A DNA stretch of 64,000 nt, taken from the NCBI GenBank assembly GCA_019058275.1, contig JAHLVW010000047.1, forward strand, positions 1-64,000. The letters are read 5' to 3'. The stretch comes from Candidatus Heimdallarchaeota archaeon (GTDB taxonomy: Archaea > Asgardarchaeota > Heimdallarchaeia > JABLTI01). Below, one piece after another: positions 45,085 through 53,440 of this stretch (positions are counted from its first letter, which is position 1; every line of letters starts with the position of its first letter). Position numbers and translations under genes: made by a program. The notes under the pieces were generated by a model. The model did not search any database. It was not told where the DNA came from and saw nothing but the letters and a program-made list of their open reading frames with translations.

Positions 45085-45294
45085 CTAATTTTCCTTCTTC
45101 CTTGGATATTCAAATTGAAGGAATTCATCTATTAAATCACAATGGGTAATTAACATTCGACGACAGCAGAATTTGTCTAACCCAAGATCATCTAGTACTT
45201 GTCCAGGATCTTCTCCGGCAGATGTTCTGCGTTCGAATTCCTCCCATTTATCTCCAACTACTTTACCACAACTTAAACATCTAACTGGAATCAT
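45085..45294 (-). CDS. rpoN: DNA-directed RNA polymerase subunit N (Rpb10 homologue)
   Basis: Small zinc-binding subunit of archaeal RNA polymerase. [17 protein letters not shown] has the first CxxC, and [18 protein letters not shown] has the CC pair: the universal Rpb10 pattern. The 69 residues match the family. In many archaea it lies in an operon with ribosomal proteins L13 and S9 and rpoK; here it stands alone, with its own upstream A/T-rich promoter sequence at 45305-45345. Confidence 0.97.
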   Translation of the reverse strand: MIPVRCLSCGKVVGDKWEEFERRTSAGEDPGQVLDDLGLDKFCCRRMLITHCDLIDEFLQFEYPRKKEN

Positions 45295-45543
45295 TTTTCT
45301 GATTTGACTCCTACATTCGAGTATTATATATTAGTAATTATTTACTAATCTTTTGTCAATACATTTGCTTTTAGAGTCTTTCTATTATTATTAAAAGAAA
45401 TAGCATGTCAGGTTTCAATTTGATTTATTTTATATAAAAAATAAAAATGGAAAAATAAAGGCAGAACTATGATTAAAAATCAAAAGAAATAACAGCTGAA
45501 ATAAGAGAAATAACCAAAGATGGCATTTCAAAAGTGATAGTGA

Positions 45544-45570
45544 TTAGATGATTAACTCATCTAATTTTTT
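45544..45570. terminator. Hairpin at the 3' end of asnS
   Basis: TTAGATGA (45544-45551) and TCATCTAA (45557-45564) pair perfectly over a five-base loop; six Ts follow on the plus strand and touch the asnS stop codon. On the asnS (minus) strand the hairpin follows the stop, but the T-run is an A-run, so it would be a bidirectional or RNA-stabilising element rather than a classical terminator. The remainder of 45295-45543 shows no gene. Confidence 0.35.
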
Positions 45571-46858
45571 AAGGTTTTACTCGAGTCATTGTTCTTGGGA
45601 AAGCAATAACATCTTTAATTGTATCAAAGCCACAAATCCACATAATAATCCTAGCAACACCCATTCCAAATCCTGAATGTTGAACAGAACCATACCTTCT
45701 AGTATCTAAATAGAAATCAACCTCTTCTGGAGGTATTCCCTCGTGTTTAAGGCTCTCTATTATCTTATTCAAGTCTGATTCACGTTCAGAACCATCAATA
45801 ACTTCACCAACTTCTGGGAGAAGTAAGTTGGCATTTAGACATACTTTTGGATTTTCAGGATCAACTTTCTTATAAAACGCCATAATTTCACGCGGATATC
45901 TTGTTACAATAACTGGTTTGTCAAAGTATTTGCCAATTGCTCTTTCTTCTCGAGAGCCAAGATCTGATCCATATGGTATTTCGATTTCTTGTTTCTTCAA
46001 CATCTCTAATGCTTCAGAATAAGTGATTCGTGGAAATGGTGGTTTTATTTTAAGTAGATCTTTAGGATTTCTACCTATAGCTTTAAGCTCATGAGTGTTC
46101 TTCTTAGCAACATTTTTACAAATTGCTGTAACAAGGTTCTCCATTAACTCTTGCAGACCTTCAAAATCCATCCACGTTGCTTCAACTTCTGCATGCCAGT
46201 ATTCAGTAACATGACGTGCAGTTTTAGATTTTTCAGCTCGAAAAGATGGTGCAATAGTGTAAGCTTTCTCAAGAGCGTAAATAAAGTTCTCAGCATAAAA
46301 CTGCCAACTTTGGCTTAAGAATACCTTCTTATCAAAATACTTGAGTTCAAATAAAGTAGAGCCACCTTCAGATCCTGCAGTGGTGAACATCGGAGGTTGT
46401 ACTTCAGTATAACCTTCCTTGCGTAAATATGTATGAATTGCTTCAAAAACCGAAGAACGGATTTTAAGCATTGCAGTTAATCTTTGTGACCTTAATGCTA
46501 AATGTCTAACATCTAAGAGAAATTCTTGGCTTTGGTCTTTGGAAATTGGAAAGTTCTCAGAAGGACCAATAACTTCGATCTTTTCTGCTTTAATTTCATA
46601 TCCTCCGGGAGCTCGATCATCCTTTGCTAGGATGCCTTCAATAAGAACTGCAGATTCGTAACCAATGCCATCTGCGATATTGTAATTTTCCTCATTTTTT
46701 TTGCGATTTATTGAAACTTGGATTCTATCTGTGGAATCTCGGATAGTAAGAAAAGCCATTTTTTTGCTACTTCTTTTTCTGGCTACCCATCCACGTAAAG
46801 CTACTTTCTTACCAGCTTGTTTACCAGTAAGTAATTCACGTATTTGAGGAAATTTCAT
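45569..46858 (-). CDS. asnS: Asparaginyl-tRNA synthetase (archaeal type)
   Basis: Class IIb aminoacyl-tRNA synthetase. The N-terminal OB fold (about 1-110) binds the anticodon, with VALRGWVARKRSSKKMAFLTIRDSTDRIQ. The catalytic core shows motif 2 FRAEKSKTARHVTEYWHAEVEATWMD and motif 3 YGSVQHSGFGMGVARIIMWICG. The FRAEKSxTxRH form and GGSTLFELKYFDKKVFLSQS fit archaeal AsnRS rather than AspRS, which has FRAEExxTxRH. GTGATT precedes ATG 46858, so the longer GTG start at 46870 is not used. Presence of AsnRS means Asn-tRNA can be made directly. Confidence 0.93.
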   Translation of the reverse strand: MKFPQIRELLTGKQAGKKVALRGWVARKRSSKKMAFLTIRDSTDRIQVSINRKKNEENYNIADGIGYESAVLIEGILAKDDRAPGGYEIKAEKIEVIGPSENFPISKDQSQEFLLDVRHLALRSQRLTAMLKIRSSVFEAIHTYLRKEGYTEVQPPMFTTAGSEGGSTLFELKYFDKKVFLSQSWQFYAENFIYALEKAYTIAPSFRAEKSKTARHVTEYWHAEVEATWMDFEGLQELMENLVTAICKNVAKKNTHELKAIGRNPKDLLKIKPPFPRITYSEALEMLKKQEIEIPYGSDLGSREERAIGKYFDKPVIVTRYPREIMAFYKKVDPENPKVCLNANLLLPEVGEVIDGSERESDLNKIIESLKHEGIPPEEVDFYLDTRRYGSVQHSGFGMGVARIIMWICGFDTIKDVIAFPRTMTRVKP

Positions 46859-46971
46859 AATAATCACCAATAATACTTTGAGACGAACATAACGCTCTTA
46901 AAATTTTTTGCTAAGAATGAATTGTTTAGTAAAAGAAATAGTAAAAACTATGGAAATAACAGATAAAGAAA

Positions 46972-47277
46972 TTAGTCATTTAATCTTCGATAACAAACAT
47001 CTCTTAATGCAACCATTTCGCCAAAAACTGCTAATTGTTTTTCAGTTGGAACGTTTCCATTTTCTTCTTTCTTTAGAATCTCACTAGCTATCTTTGTCAG
47101 CTCTTTAAACCTGTTAACAAAAGTGCTTGTTCTACCTTTGCTATCTTGATTAATAATATCCTCGAAATCCTTTTTCACTTTTTGATATGCTTTTTCCAAT
47201 TCCTTAAAAGAACCTGCTTGCGTGACTTGAAGCAAGAAGTCACTTAATCCTTTATTTTCATTGGTTTCAATTGTCAT
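46972..47277 (-). CDS. Small helical hypothetical protein
   Basis: 101 residues, all helical by composition, no cysteine motif or hydrophobic segment, and not a family I know. The pattern FKELEKAYQKVKKDFEDIINQD suggests a coiled coil. ATG 47277 follows GAGAAGAT. It stands alone upstream of asnS on the same strand, about 110 nt away, so cotranscription is possible but not clear. Confidence 0.55.
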   Translation of the reverse strand: MTIETNENKGLSDFLLQVTQAGSFKELEKAYQKVKKDFEDIINQDSKGRTSTFVNRFKELTKIASEILKKEENGNVPTEKQLAVFGEMVALRDVCYRRLND

Positions 47278-47333
47278 ATCTTCTCACTATTTGCTCAGAT
47301 ATTTTTATTAAAAAAGCTCTAAATGATGACTTT

Positions 47334-47370
47334 TTGAGCATACTCTAGGACGCCTCCTTGAGCATGCTCT
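47334..47370. repeat. Two near-identical 13-base palindromic boxes
   Basis: TTGAGCATACTCT (47334-47346) and TTGAGCATGCTCT (47358-47370) differ by one base; the second contains the perfect palindrome GAGCATGCTC. The starts are 24 bases apart, just over two helical turns, in the promoter region of the gene at 46972-47277. They look like an operator pair for a dimeric regulator. Confidence 0.4.
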
Positions 47371-47461
47371 TTAAATCAATGTTAGCTGGGTATCTCCTGT
47401 TACATTATTATACATACTTTAACATATAAAAGCATTTCTTTATAGATCAAATTTTAGATAG

Positions 47462-48010
47462 TTATGGGTTCCTTCCACAGACAATACCAATATCTTCTAC
47501 ATCATCTGTCCATTCAGAATATATTTCCAAGTTACTCTCTTCTGCAACTTGTTTCAGCTTCTCTTTCGTCCAAGTTTTTCTAAGTATAGAAACAGCAAAA
47601 ATAGCATCTTCAGTAGAGATTCTGGACATTTCTTCTATAGTTTGTTTTGGTTCAGGTAAATTTTGTAGATGTGTTACTGATAAAACTCGATCAAAAAGGC
47701 CTTCTTTAATAGGTAGATTGTCTGAATCAGCTACGATAAAATCAATATCGGGATGTTTACTATGTGCAATTTTTATCATCTCATGAGATAAATCAATACC
47801 AACAAAAGACCTACCATTATCTGATATGGATTGGATTAGTCCAAGAAAACTTCCAGTACCACAACCAATATCAATGATTTCTTTCGAGTTTTGGAAATCG
47901 ACTCGAGAGAAGATTTCTATGTATTTATGAATTTGAATATCCTTGTATCTACTATCGTAAATTTCAGCAGAAGAATCATATCTTCTAGCAATTTCCTTTT
48001 TATTAGCCAC
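47462..48010 (-). CDS. Class I SAM-dependent methyltransferase
   Basis: Rossmann methyltransferase of 182 residues. Motif I is IIDIGCGTGSFLGLI (about 46-60), motif II/III VGIDLSHEMIKIA and IDFIVADSDNLPIKEGLFDRVLSVTHLQN follow. It begins with RRYDSSAEIYDSRY, typical of UbiE-like small-molecule methyltransferases. Start is GTG 48010 (MANKKE). The C-terminal part is short, so the substrate lid is minimal. Substrate unknown. Confidence 0.85.
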   Translation of the reverse strand: MANKKEIARRYDSSAEIYDSRYKDIQIHKYIEIFSRVDFQNSKEIIDIGCGTGSFLGLIQSISDNGRSFVGIDLSHEMIKIAHSKHPDIDFIVADSDNLPIKEGLFDRVLSVTHLQNLPEPKQTIEEMSRISTEDAIFAVSILRKTWTKEKLKQVAEESNLEIYSEWTDDVEDIGIVCGRNP

Positions 48011-48125
48011 TATGTTATACTGTCCTTTAAGATCAAATTTAAGGTAAAAATAGCATTTCGTTTAATCTACTAGTTTACGAATGGTTTCTGAATTAACTTA
48101 TCTTAAAAAATGAACGGTATATTTG

Positions 48126-48833
48126 TTAATGTTCAGTTAGGATGATTCTTGCGTCTACAGTTAAAATTTCATTCTCATATGCGAATATTGGGTTAAGGTC
48201 AATTTCCAATATATCATCAATGTAATCAATAGATAGCTGAGATATTTTTAGCAGGGCATCAATGATATTTTCTAATTTAACATTGGGTCCACCTCTAAAA
48301 CCTTGAAGCATTGGAAGAGCTTTAATTTCATGAATCATTTCTTTAGCATCTTTCTTCTTAATTGGCGCAATTCTAAATGAGACATCCTTTAACAGCTCCA
48401 CAAAAATACCCCCAAGACCAAACATTATTGCAGGACCAAAAGTTGGATCTCGAGTAACACCTATTATGATTTCAGTTGAGGGTTTAACCATCTTCTCGAT
48501 TAAAACTCCCCTAACATCTGCTTTTGAATCATACTTTTTAGCATTAGCTACAATTTCATTAAATGCCAATTCAGCTTCTTCTTCAGAATTAATATTTAGT
48601 TTGACTCCACCTGCATCAGTCTTATGTATAATTTGAGGAGATAATATCTTCATAACAATTGGGAAACCAATTTCTTTGGAAATCTTCTTCGCTTCATAAA
48701 TATCATCAGCAACTTTGAAATCAGTAGTAGTAATTCCAATTTCCTTCATTAGTTGTTTTGATTCAGGTTCTAACAAAAATGTTCTTTTCTCTTTTCTTGC
48801 AGTGCTTATTATATCCTTAATTTTCTGTGACAT
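48126..48833 (-). CDS. acdB: ADP-forming acetyl/acyl-CoA synthetase, beta subunit
   Basis: ATP-grasp subunit of the archaeal enzyme that makes ATP from acyl-CoA, ADP and phosphate. EIGITTTDFKVADDIYEAKKISKEIGFPIVMKILSPQIIHKTDAGGVKLNI is the ATP-grasp_5 start with the phospho-transfer region, and VEIIIGVTRDPTFGPAIMFGLGGIFVELLKDVSFRIAP-like residues (about 118-155) are diagnostic. At 235 residues it is the separate beta subunit; the alpha subunit (CoA- and His-phosphate-bearing) is not in this window. It suggests peptide or sugar fermentation to organic acids with substrate-level phosphorylation. The following 48834-49132 stretch holds only A/T-rich sequence. Confidence 0.9.
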   Translation of the reverse strand: MSQKIKDIISTARKEKRTFLLEPESKQLMKEIGITTTDFKVADDIYEAKKISKEIGFPIVMKILSPQIIHKTDAGGVKLNINSEEEAELAFNEIVANAKKYDSKADVRGVLIEKMVKPSTEIIIGVTRDPTFGPAIMFGLGGIFVELLKDVSFRIAPIKKKDAKEMIHEIKALPMLQGFRGGPNVKLENIIDALLKISQLSIDYIDDILEIDLNPIFAYENEILTVDARIILTEH

Positions 48834-49132
48834 TATTCCCTCAAACCTTTTGTCTATTACATTTCCTTGAATTAATATTTCTTTAAAAAAATTTAGTAAG
48901 AATTTTTTATTAATGAAAATCAGAAATTCTTTCTACTTTTTTTAATTCAATCGTTAAGAAATGAAGAAATAAAAATTAATGCTATAAATAAACGATTATT
49001 GATGAGTGATTCAAAGATTTATAATATTTAGTTTCTTATAAAAAATCACCATTTTTCACATTTTATAAGAGATATTGTTTAATTTTCCTTGAATGAATGT
49101 TTCTTTGATATCATTATTTATTGGTGTTAGTA

Positions 49133-49587
49133 ATGACAAAAGATGAACTATCTGAAGAAGAAAAAACACACAAAAATTTGCTGTCATTCTATTTAATCAT
49201 ACTTGGGATTTATTAGACAAAAAGGAACGTACAGTAGAAGATGAAATGATTCATTCTCCTCATACCTCAAGATATCATTGGGGACAAATTGGCAAACCAA
49301 TTCACTTCGAACGTGGAGAATGGCAAATATCAAGAGTGTATTCTGTTCTGTATAAAGCTGAACCAGCCTTACATCATGCAAAAAGATGTTTAGATATTTG
49401 CACAAAAAATGATATTGGCGATTTTGACATTGCATTTACCTATGAAGCTATGGCAAGAGCTCATTCCGTTGTGGGAAACAAAGATAAAGTAACAAAGTAT
49501 CTTGAGCTTGCTAAAGAAGCAGGTGTGAAGATAGAGAAAGAGGATGACAAGAAATATTTCATGAGTGAATTAGAATCTATAAAGTAA
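49133..49587 (+). pseudogene. Conserved hypothetical gene with a one-base frameshift
   Basis: ATG 49133 behind GGTG encodes MTKDELSEEEKTHKN and then hits TAG. A second frame running to 49587 continues KFAVILFNHTWDLLDKKERT, then SRYHWGQIGKPIHFERGEWQ and ISRVYSVLYKAEPALHHAKRCL. Adding one A to the AAAAA run at 49172-49176 joins them into a single 151-residue protein. The joined sequence fits a conserved family, common in Firmicutes, with the same N-terminus and HWG...GEWQISRVYS core and a TPR-like end. The break is at a homopolymer, so an assembly error is as likely as a true mutation. Function unknown. Confidence 0.65.
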
Positions 49588-49697
49588 ATTCTATTTCACT
49601 TCTCTTTTTACAAATTAATGAATAAAATTGATAAAGTAGTATGTTCACTATGTTTCACTAATCACTACAACTATTACTAACTATGGAGAGTTTTGAA

Positions 49698-50588
49698 ATG
49701 AGAAAAGTAGCAATAGTCACAGATGGAAGCTCAGATCTTCCTAAGGAAATGGTTGAAAAATATAACATTCACATAGCTCCATTTCAAGTTATTTTTGGAG
49801 ATAAAGTCTTCAAGATGATGGGGAATTATGGTGATTTAACACCAGATGAATTTTACAATAAACTAGCAAATGCTAAGGATTATCCCACAACAAGTGTACC
49901 TACACCAAAAGCATTTGTTACTGCTTTTGAGGATGCTGCAAAAGAAGCAAAAGATGTGATTGGAATTTTCATCTCTAAAGAATTGTCTGGAACCTATCAA
50001 AGTGCACTTAGAGTTGTACCTATGATTGATGACGCAGAAATAACAATTGTAGATTCACAAGTTGCTGCCTCAACACTTGGTGCTATTGTGCTTGAAGCTG
50101 CAAAAATGGCGAAAGATGGTGCTTCAAAAGAAGCAATTATGGAGAGACTCAATGATATTATTCCAAGAGCCAAACTAGTAAGTGTTCAAGATAACGTTGA
50201 TGCTGTATATCGAAGTGGTCGAGTAGGTTGGTCTAAAAGATTCTTAGTTAATACATTTAAGATTAAACCAATAATTGAATTTAACGAAGGAAAATTGGTT
50301 TCTGGTGGTACTATCAGAGGTCGAGAAGAAGCAGATGCTGCACTTAAATATGCTGCTCCGTTAATAGTGAAAAATGCATATACGGATATAATTTTTGTTT
50401 GGCATTGCAGAACTCTTGAATTTGCTAATGAACTTAAAGAAATCATGGAAAAGAACAACCCCGAAGGGAAGGAAATTATTGTAATTGAAGCAGGACCTGT
50501 TGTTGGTTCACATGTCGGACCTGGTGCATTAGCATTCATGTATATTGGTGACTATAATAACGATTGGCTTTTAAAACAAAAGGAATAA
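49698..50588 (+). CDS. DegV family fatty-acid-binding protein
   Basis: DegV-fold protein that in bacteria presents fatty acids to FakA kinase. VAIVTDGSSDLPKEMV (about 4-19) is the conserved start, YPTTSVPTPKAF holds the lipid-headgroup-binding TS pair (TSxPxP), and ISKELSGTYQSA matches the second motif ISSxLSGTY. VSVQDNVDAVYRSGRVGW agrees with the third conserved region. ATG 49683 is possible, but GGAG at 49685 is well placed for ATG 49698. No FakA kinase lies next to it. Confidence 0.9.
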   Translation: MRKVAIVTDGSSDLPKEMVEKYNIHIAPFQVIFGDKVFKMMGNYGDLTPDEFYNKLANAKDYPTTSVPTPKAFVTAFEDAAKEAKDVIGIFISKELSGTYQSALRVVPMIDDAEITIVDSQVAASTLGAIVLEAAKMAKDGASKEAIMERLNDIIPRAKLVSVQDNVDAVYRSGRVGWSKRFLVNTFKIKPIIEFNEGKLVSGGTIRGREEADAALKYAAPLIVKNAYTDIIFVWHCRTLEFANELKEIMEKNNPEGKEIIVIEAGPVVGSHVGPGALAFMYIGDYNNDWLLKQKE

Positions 50589-50603
50589 AAGCTCATTCGT
50601 AAC

Positions 50604-50635
50604 TTCCTTGCTTTTAGCAAGGAACACTATTTTTT
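50604..50635 (+). terminator. Hairpin terminator after degV
   Basis: TTCCTTGC (50604-50611) pairs with GCAAGGAA (50617-50624) over TTTTA, followed after CACTA by six Ts. Confidence 0.7.
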
Positions 50636-50714
50636 CTATGTTCAAAGAAGATTTAGGTAGGTTAAAAAAGAATTACTTTTATTAAGCTATTATATCTTAA
50701 GGTGACACTATAAT

Positions 50715-52175
50715 TTGCCACTAAACAAAGCTAAAAACAAGAATTTTGCTAGAACAAAAATCGTTTGTACATTAGGACCAAGTAATGAATCGTCTGAAGT
50801 CTTAGTAAAAATGATTGAAGCAGGAATGGATGTTGTTAGACTTAACTTTTCACATAATTCACATGAATGGCATAAAGAGATGTTCATTAGGGTTAGAAAT
50901 ATCTCTGATGAAATTACTGTTCTATTTGATTTACAAGGTCCAAAGATTCGTATTGGTGAGTTAGAAAAGCCATATGCTATCTATAGAGGTGATGATTTCA
51001 TCTTAACAACTGAAGAAATAATAGGTGATAACAAAAGAGTAAGTGTTTCTTTAGAATCATTACCAAATTCAGTTAAGAAAAATGATTTGATATATATCAA
51101 TGATGGGATTATCGGTTTACGTGTTAAAAAAATTGAAGGAAATGATATTTACTGTAAGGTATTATCAAACGGAGAAATACGTAGCCAAAAAGGAGTAAAT
51201 ATTCCTAATGTCAAGTTGGATGTTCCTTGTTTGACACCAAAAGATTTGAAAGATTTGGAATTTGCACTGACATTAGAACCAGATTATATTGCATTATCAT
51301 TTGTTCATTCCCCTGATGATGTTATTAGCTTACGAAAAGTGATTAGCAATGCTAACCTCGAAATACCAATTGTAAGCAAAATCGAACATGCTTTTGCTAT
51401 CAAGAATTTTGATAAAATACTAGCAAAATCTGATGCAATAATGGTAGCAAGGGGGGATCTTGGTATTGAAACTTCAGTTACAAAATTACCATTAGTACAA
51501 AAGGAAATAATCAGCAAGTGTAATCGACAAGGGAAACCAGTTATAACCGCAACACAGATGCTTGAATCAATGATTAATAACCCTCGTCCAACTAGAGCTG
51601 AAGTCAGTGATATAGCAAATGCTATTTTTGATGGTACAGATGCTGTTATGCTTAGTGCAGAAACAGCTGTCGGTAAATATCCTACTGAAGCTATTAGTAT
51701 GATGAACAAAATAGCATTGAATGTTGAGAAAGAATTACATTGGTTAGAATTCAGAGATGAAAAATCCTCTGAAAGAGATTTAATAGCTGAAACATTAGCA
51801 ACTGCTGCTGGAATGTTGGTAGATAAAATGCCTATTAAAGCAATCATAGCTTTTACAGAGGGTGGCTTCAGTGCAAAACTTATAGCAAAACATAGACCAA
51901 AAGCGAGAATCTTTGTTGCAACACCCAGCATTAAAATTATACGCCAACTTGGATTGATATGGGGTTGTTATCCTTTACAAGTGAAAGAATACCAGAATCA
52001 TGATCAAATGGTTGTTGAAACTGTAGACTTAGCAAAGAAAATGGGCTACTTGAATGATAAAGATGTCATAGCTGTTATATCAGGATCAATTCTTTGCCCC
52101 GGTAAAACAAACTTGCTTAGAGCTTACAAAGTAGCTGATTTGCCTAGTCCAAATGAATTCAATGCAATACATTGA
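50715..52175 (+). CDS. pyk: Pyruvate kinase
   Basis: Last step of glycolysis, phosphoenolpyruvate plus ADP to pyruvate plus ATP. RTKIVCTLGPSNESSEVLVKMIEAGMDVVRLNFSH is the N-terminal signature; the active-site lysine region is IPIVSKIEH, followed by the substrate loop IMVARGDLGIE, and ITATQMLESMINNPRPTRAEVSDIANAI completes the barrel. The B-domain (about 70-165) and C-domain (about 345-480) are both present; 486 residues is usual. Start is TTG 50715 behind AAGGTGAC. It follows the degV terminator with its own TATA-like sequence. Confidence 0.97.
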   Translation: MPLNKAKNKNFARTKIVCTLGPSNESSEVLVKMIEAGMDVVRLNFSHNSHEWHKEMFIRVRNISDEITVLFDLQGPKIRIGELEKPYAIYRGDDFILTTEEIIGDNKRVSVSLESLPNSVKKNDLIYINDGIIGLRVKKIEGNDIYCKVLSNGEIRSQKGVNIPNVKLDVPCLTPKDLKDLEFALTLEPDYIALSFVHSPDDVISLRKVISNANLEIPIVSKIEHAFAIKNFDKILAKSDAIMVARGDLGIETSVTKLPLVQKEIISKCNRQGKPVITATQMLESMINNPRPTRAEVSDIANAIFDGTDAVMLSAETAVGKYPTEAISMMNKIALNVEKELHWLEFRDEKSSERDLIAETLATAAGMLVDKMPIKAIIAFTEGGFSAKLIAKHRPKARIFVATPSIKIIRQLGLIWGCYPLQVKEYQNHDQMVVETVDLAKKMGYLNDKDVIAVISGSILCPGKTNLLRAYKVADLPSPNEFNAIH

Positions 52176-52186
52176 TTGTTGCAAAA

Positions 52187-53275
52187 TCATTCACTTAATT
52201 TTACCAACAAACTCTCTATACTTTTTTGTTTTTCAGTATCTTTTAGTGTTGAAAAGTAGATATTCAAATCACGTAAGAATATTCTAGCTTGGAGATTATA
52301 GTTTAATAGAGACATAATTTTTGCATGGTCGATGAGATTTGTGTTTAGATCATACTCAAACTTTGAAGGATTTTCCTTAGATAAGTATGCATTTAATTCA
52401 GTACCAAAGAATTTCAAAGGTATTTTGCCCGGTGTAATTAATCGTTTGACATTCTCATCATAGATTGATCTTTGTAGTTTGATAAGAAGATCTTGTTTTA
52501 GTGCCTTGTTTAAATCTCCCTTAATATTATCCAATGATTTATCTTTAAGGTAAGGTGCAACATAAAAATTAATGTGCAAATCAATTGCAAGAAATACATT
52601 TCCCTCTTTTGTTTTTGATGATAATTGCTTTTCTTCACAAGGTATATTTATTTCAATAATTCTATCCAACGAGCTTTTAGTAGTAATTAATGCCCCTAAT
52701 GTTTGAGATTTTTCTTTATTAAAAATGATTTTATCCCAAAGAACATCTATACCTTCAAACAATGATTTTTTAAGTTTAGTTTGTTTTTTCAAAACTTCTT
52801 TATCAGTTTCAAACTCCATTGTATGAATAAAACTCAAAAGATTTTCAGGCATTAATTTTTCTGTCTTTGCTGTAATTTTGACCAGTTTTTCCTTGGAAAT
52901 TTGATAATAATCTATCGTTTCTTTCTGTACATTCACTAGAAGTAAAACACTCTTCAAATCAGTAATCTTCTCTGCAAGTGATTTCAAAGTAAAAGTAGTA
53001 ATTTCTGTTTCACAATAAAATACTAAACCAATGATTTCCAAATTGTATGGAACCATTATTTTTAGAGCTTTTAATTGGTTGATATCATCTTCATCCAACG
53101 TTATTGCAGTTATTTTGGTATCTTTTTGCTCTGGGAAATGAACTACAGAAATGGCATGTATTTCATTTTTCTTTATATCAATAGTTCCAAGTAAAGCAGA
53201 AAATTTAATTTTTTCAGATAATTGACAAATGTTTGAAAATTGGTTGACAATTTCATTATTGATTATAAGTGCCAT
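52187..53275 (-). CDS. Unknown protein, N-terminal region vaguely MPN/JAB-like
   Basis: 362 residues, no firm family. The first ~130 residues read like an MPN (JAB/Mov34) fold: KIKFSALLGTIDIKKNEIHA, then VPYNLEIIGLVFYCETEITTFTLKSLAEKI, which stands where VGWYHSHP...S..D would be. The zinc ligands (HxH, Asp) are missing, so any such domain would be inactive, like Rpn8 or eIF3-type MPN domains. The remaining 230 residues are mixed helix/strand without known motif. ATG 53275 is the start. It is convergent with pyk with 11 bases between stops. The fold suggestion is weak. Confidence 0.6.
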   Translation of the reverse strand: MALIINNEIVNQFSNICQLSEKIKFSALLGTIDIKKNEIHAISVVHFPEQKDTKITAITLDEDDINQLKALKIMVPYNLEIIGLVFYCETEITTFTLKSLAEKITDLKSVLLLVNVQKETIDYYQISKEKLVKITAKTEKLMPENLLSFIHTMEFETDKEVLKKQTKLKKSLFEGIDVLWDKIIFNKEKSQTLGALITTKSSLDRIIEINIPCEEKQLSSKTKEGNVFLAIDLHINFYVAPYLKDKSLDNIKGDLNKALKQDLLIKLQRSIYDENVKRLITPGKIPLKFFGTELNAYLSKENPSKFEYDLNTNLIDHAKIMSLLNYNLQARIFLRDLNIYFSTLKDTEKQKSIESLLVKLSE

Positions 53276-53440
53276 GTTTAATTACCTATGTGAGAAATAC
53301 CTATTAGACTTTTTTAAAATTACTCTCAATAAGAAATAATACATCCTTTTTCCCTAAAAGTTTTATAAAATCTAAACATAACACTTTTTTATCCAAAAGA
53401 ATAACAAAACGATATACTCCGGAAAAGAAGGTTGACTTAA

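Noticed and set aside
45569..46858. Aspartyl-tRNA synthetase
   Set aside because: FRAEKSKTARH and the ELKYFDKKVFLSQS region fit AsnRS; archaeal AspRS has FRAEExxTxRH.
47320..47400. C/D box small RNA starting at ATGATGA (47322-47328)
   Set aside because: The C box is good but no D box (CTGA) follows within a normal distance.
51305..51931. 208-codon antisense open frame inside pyk
   Set aside because: It is the complement of a clear pyruvate kinase coding frame and has no recognisable domain or start signal.
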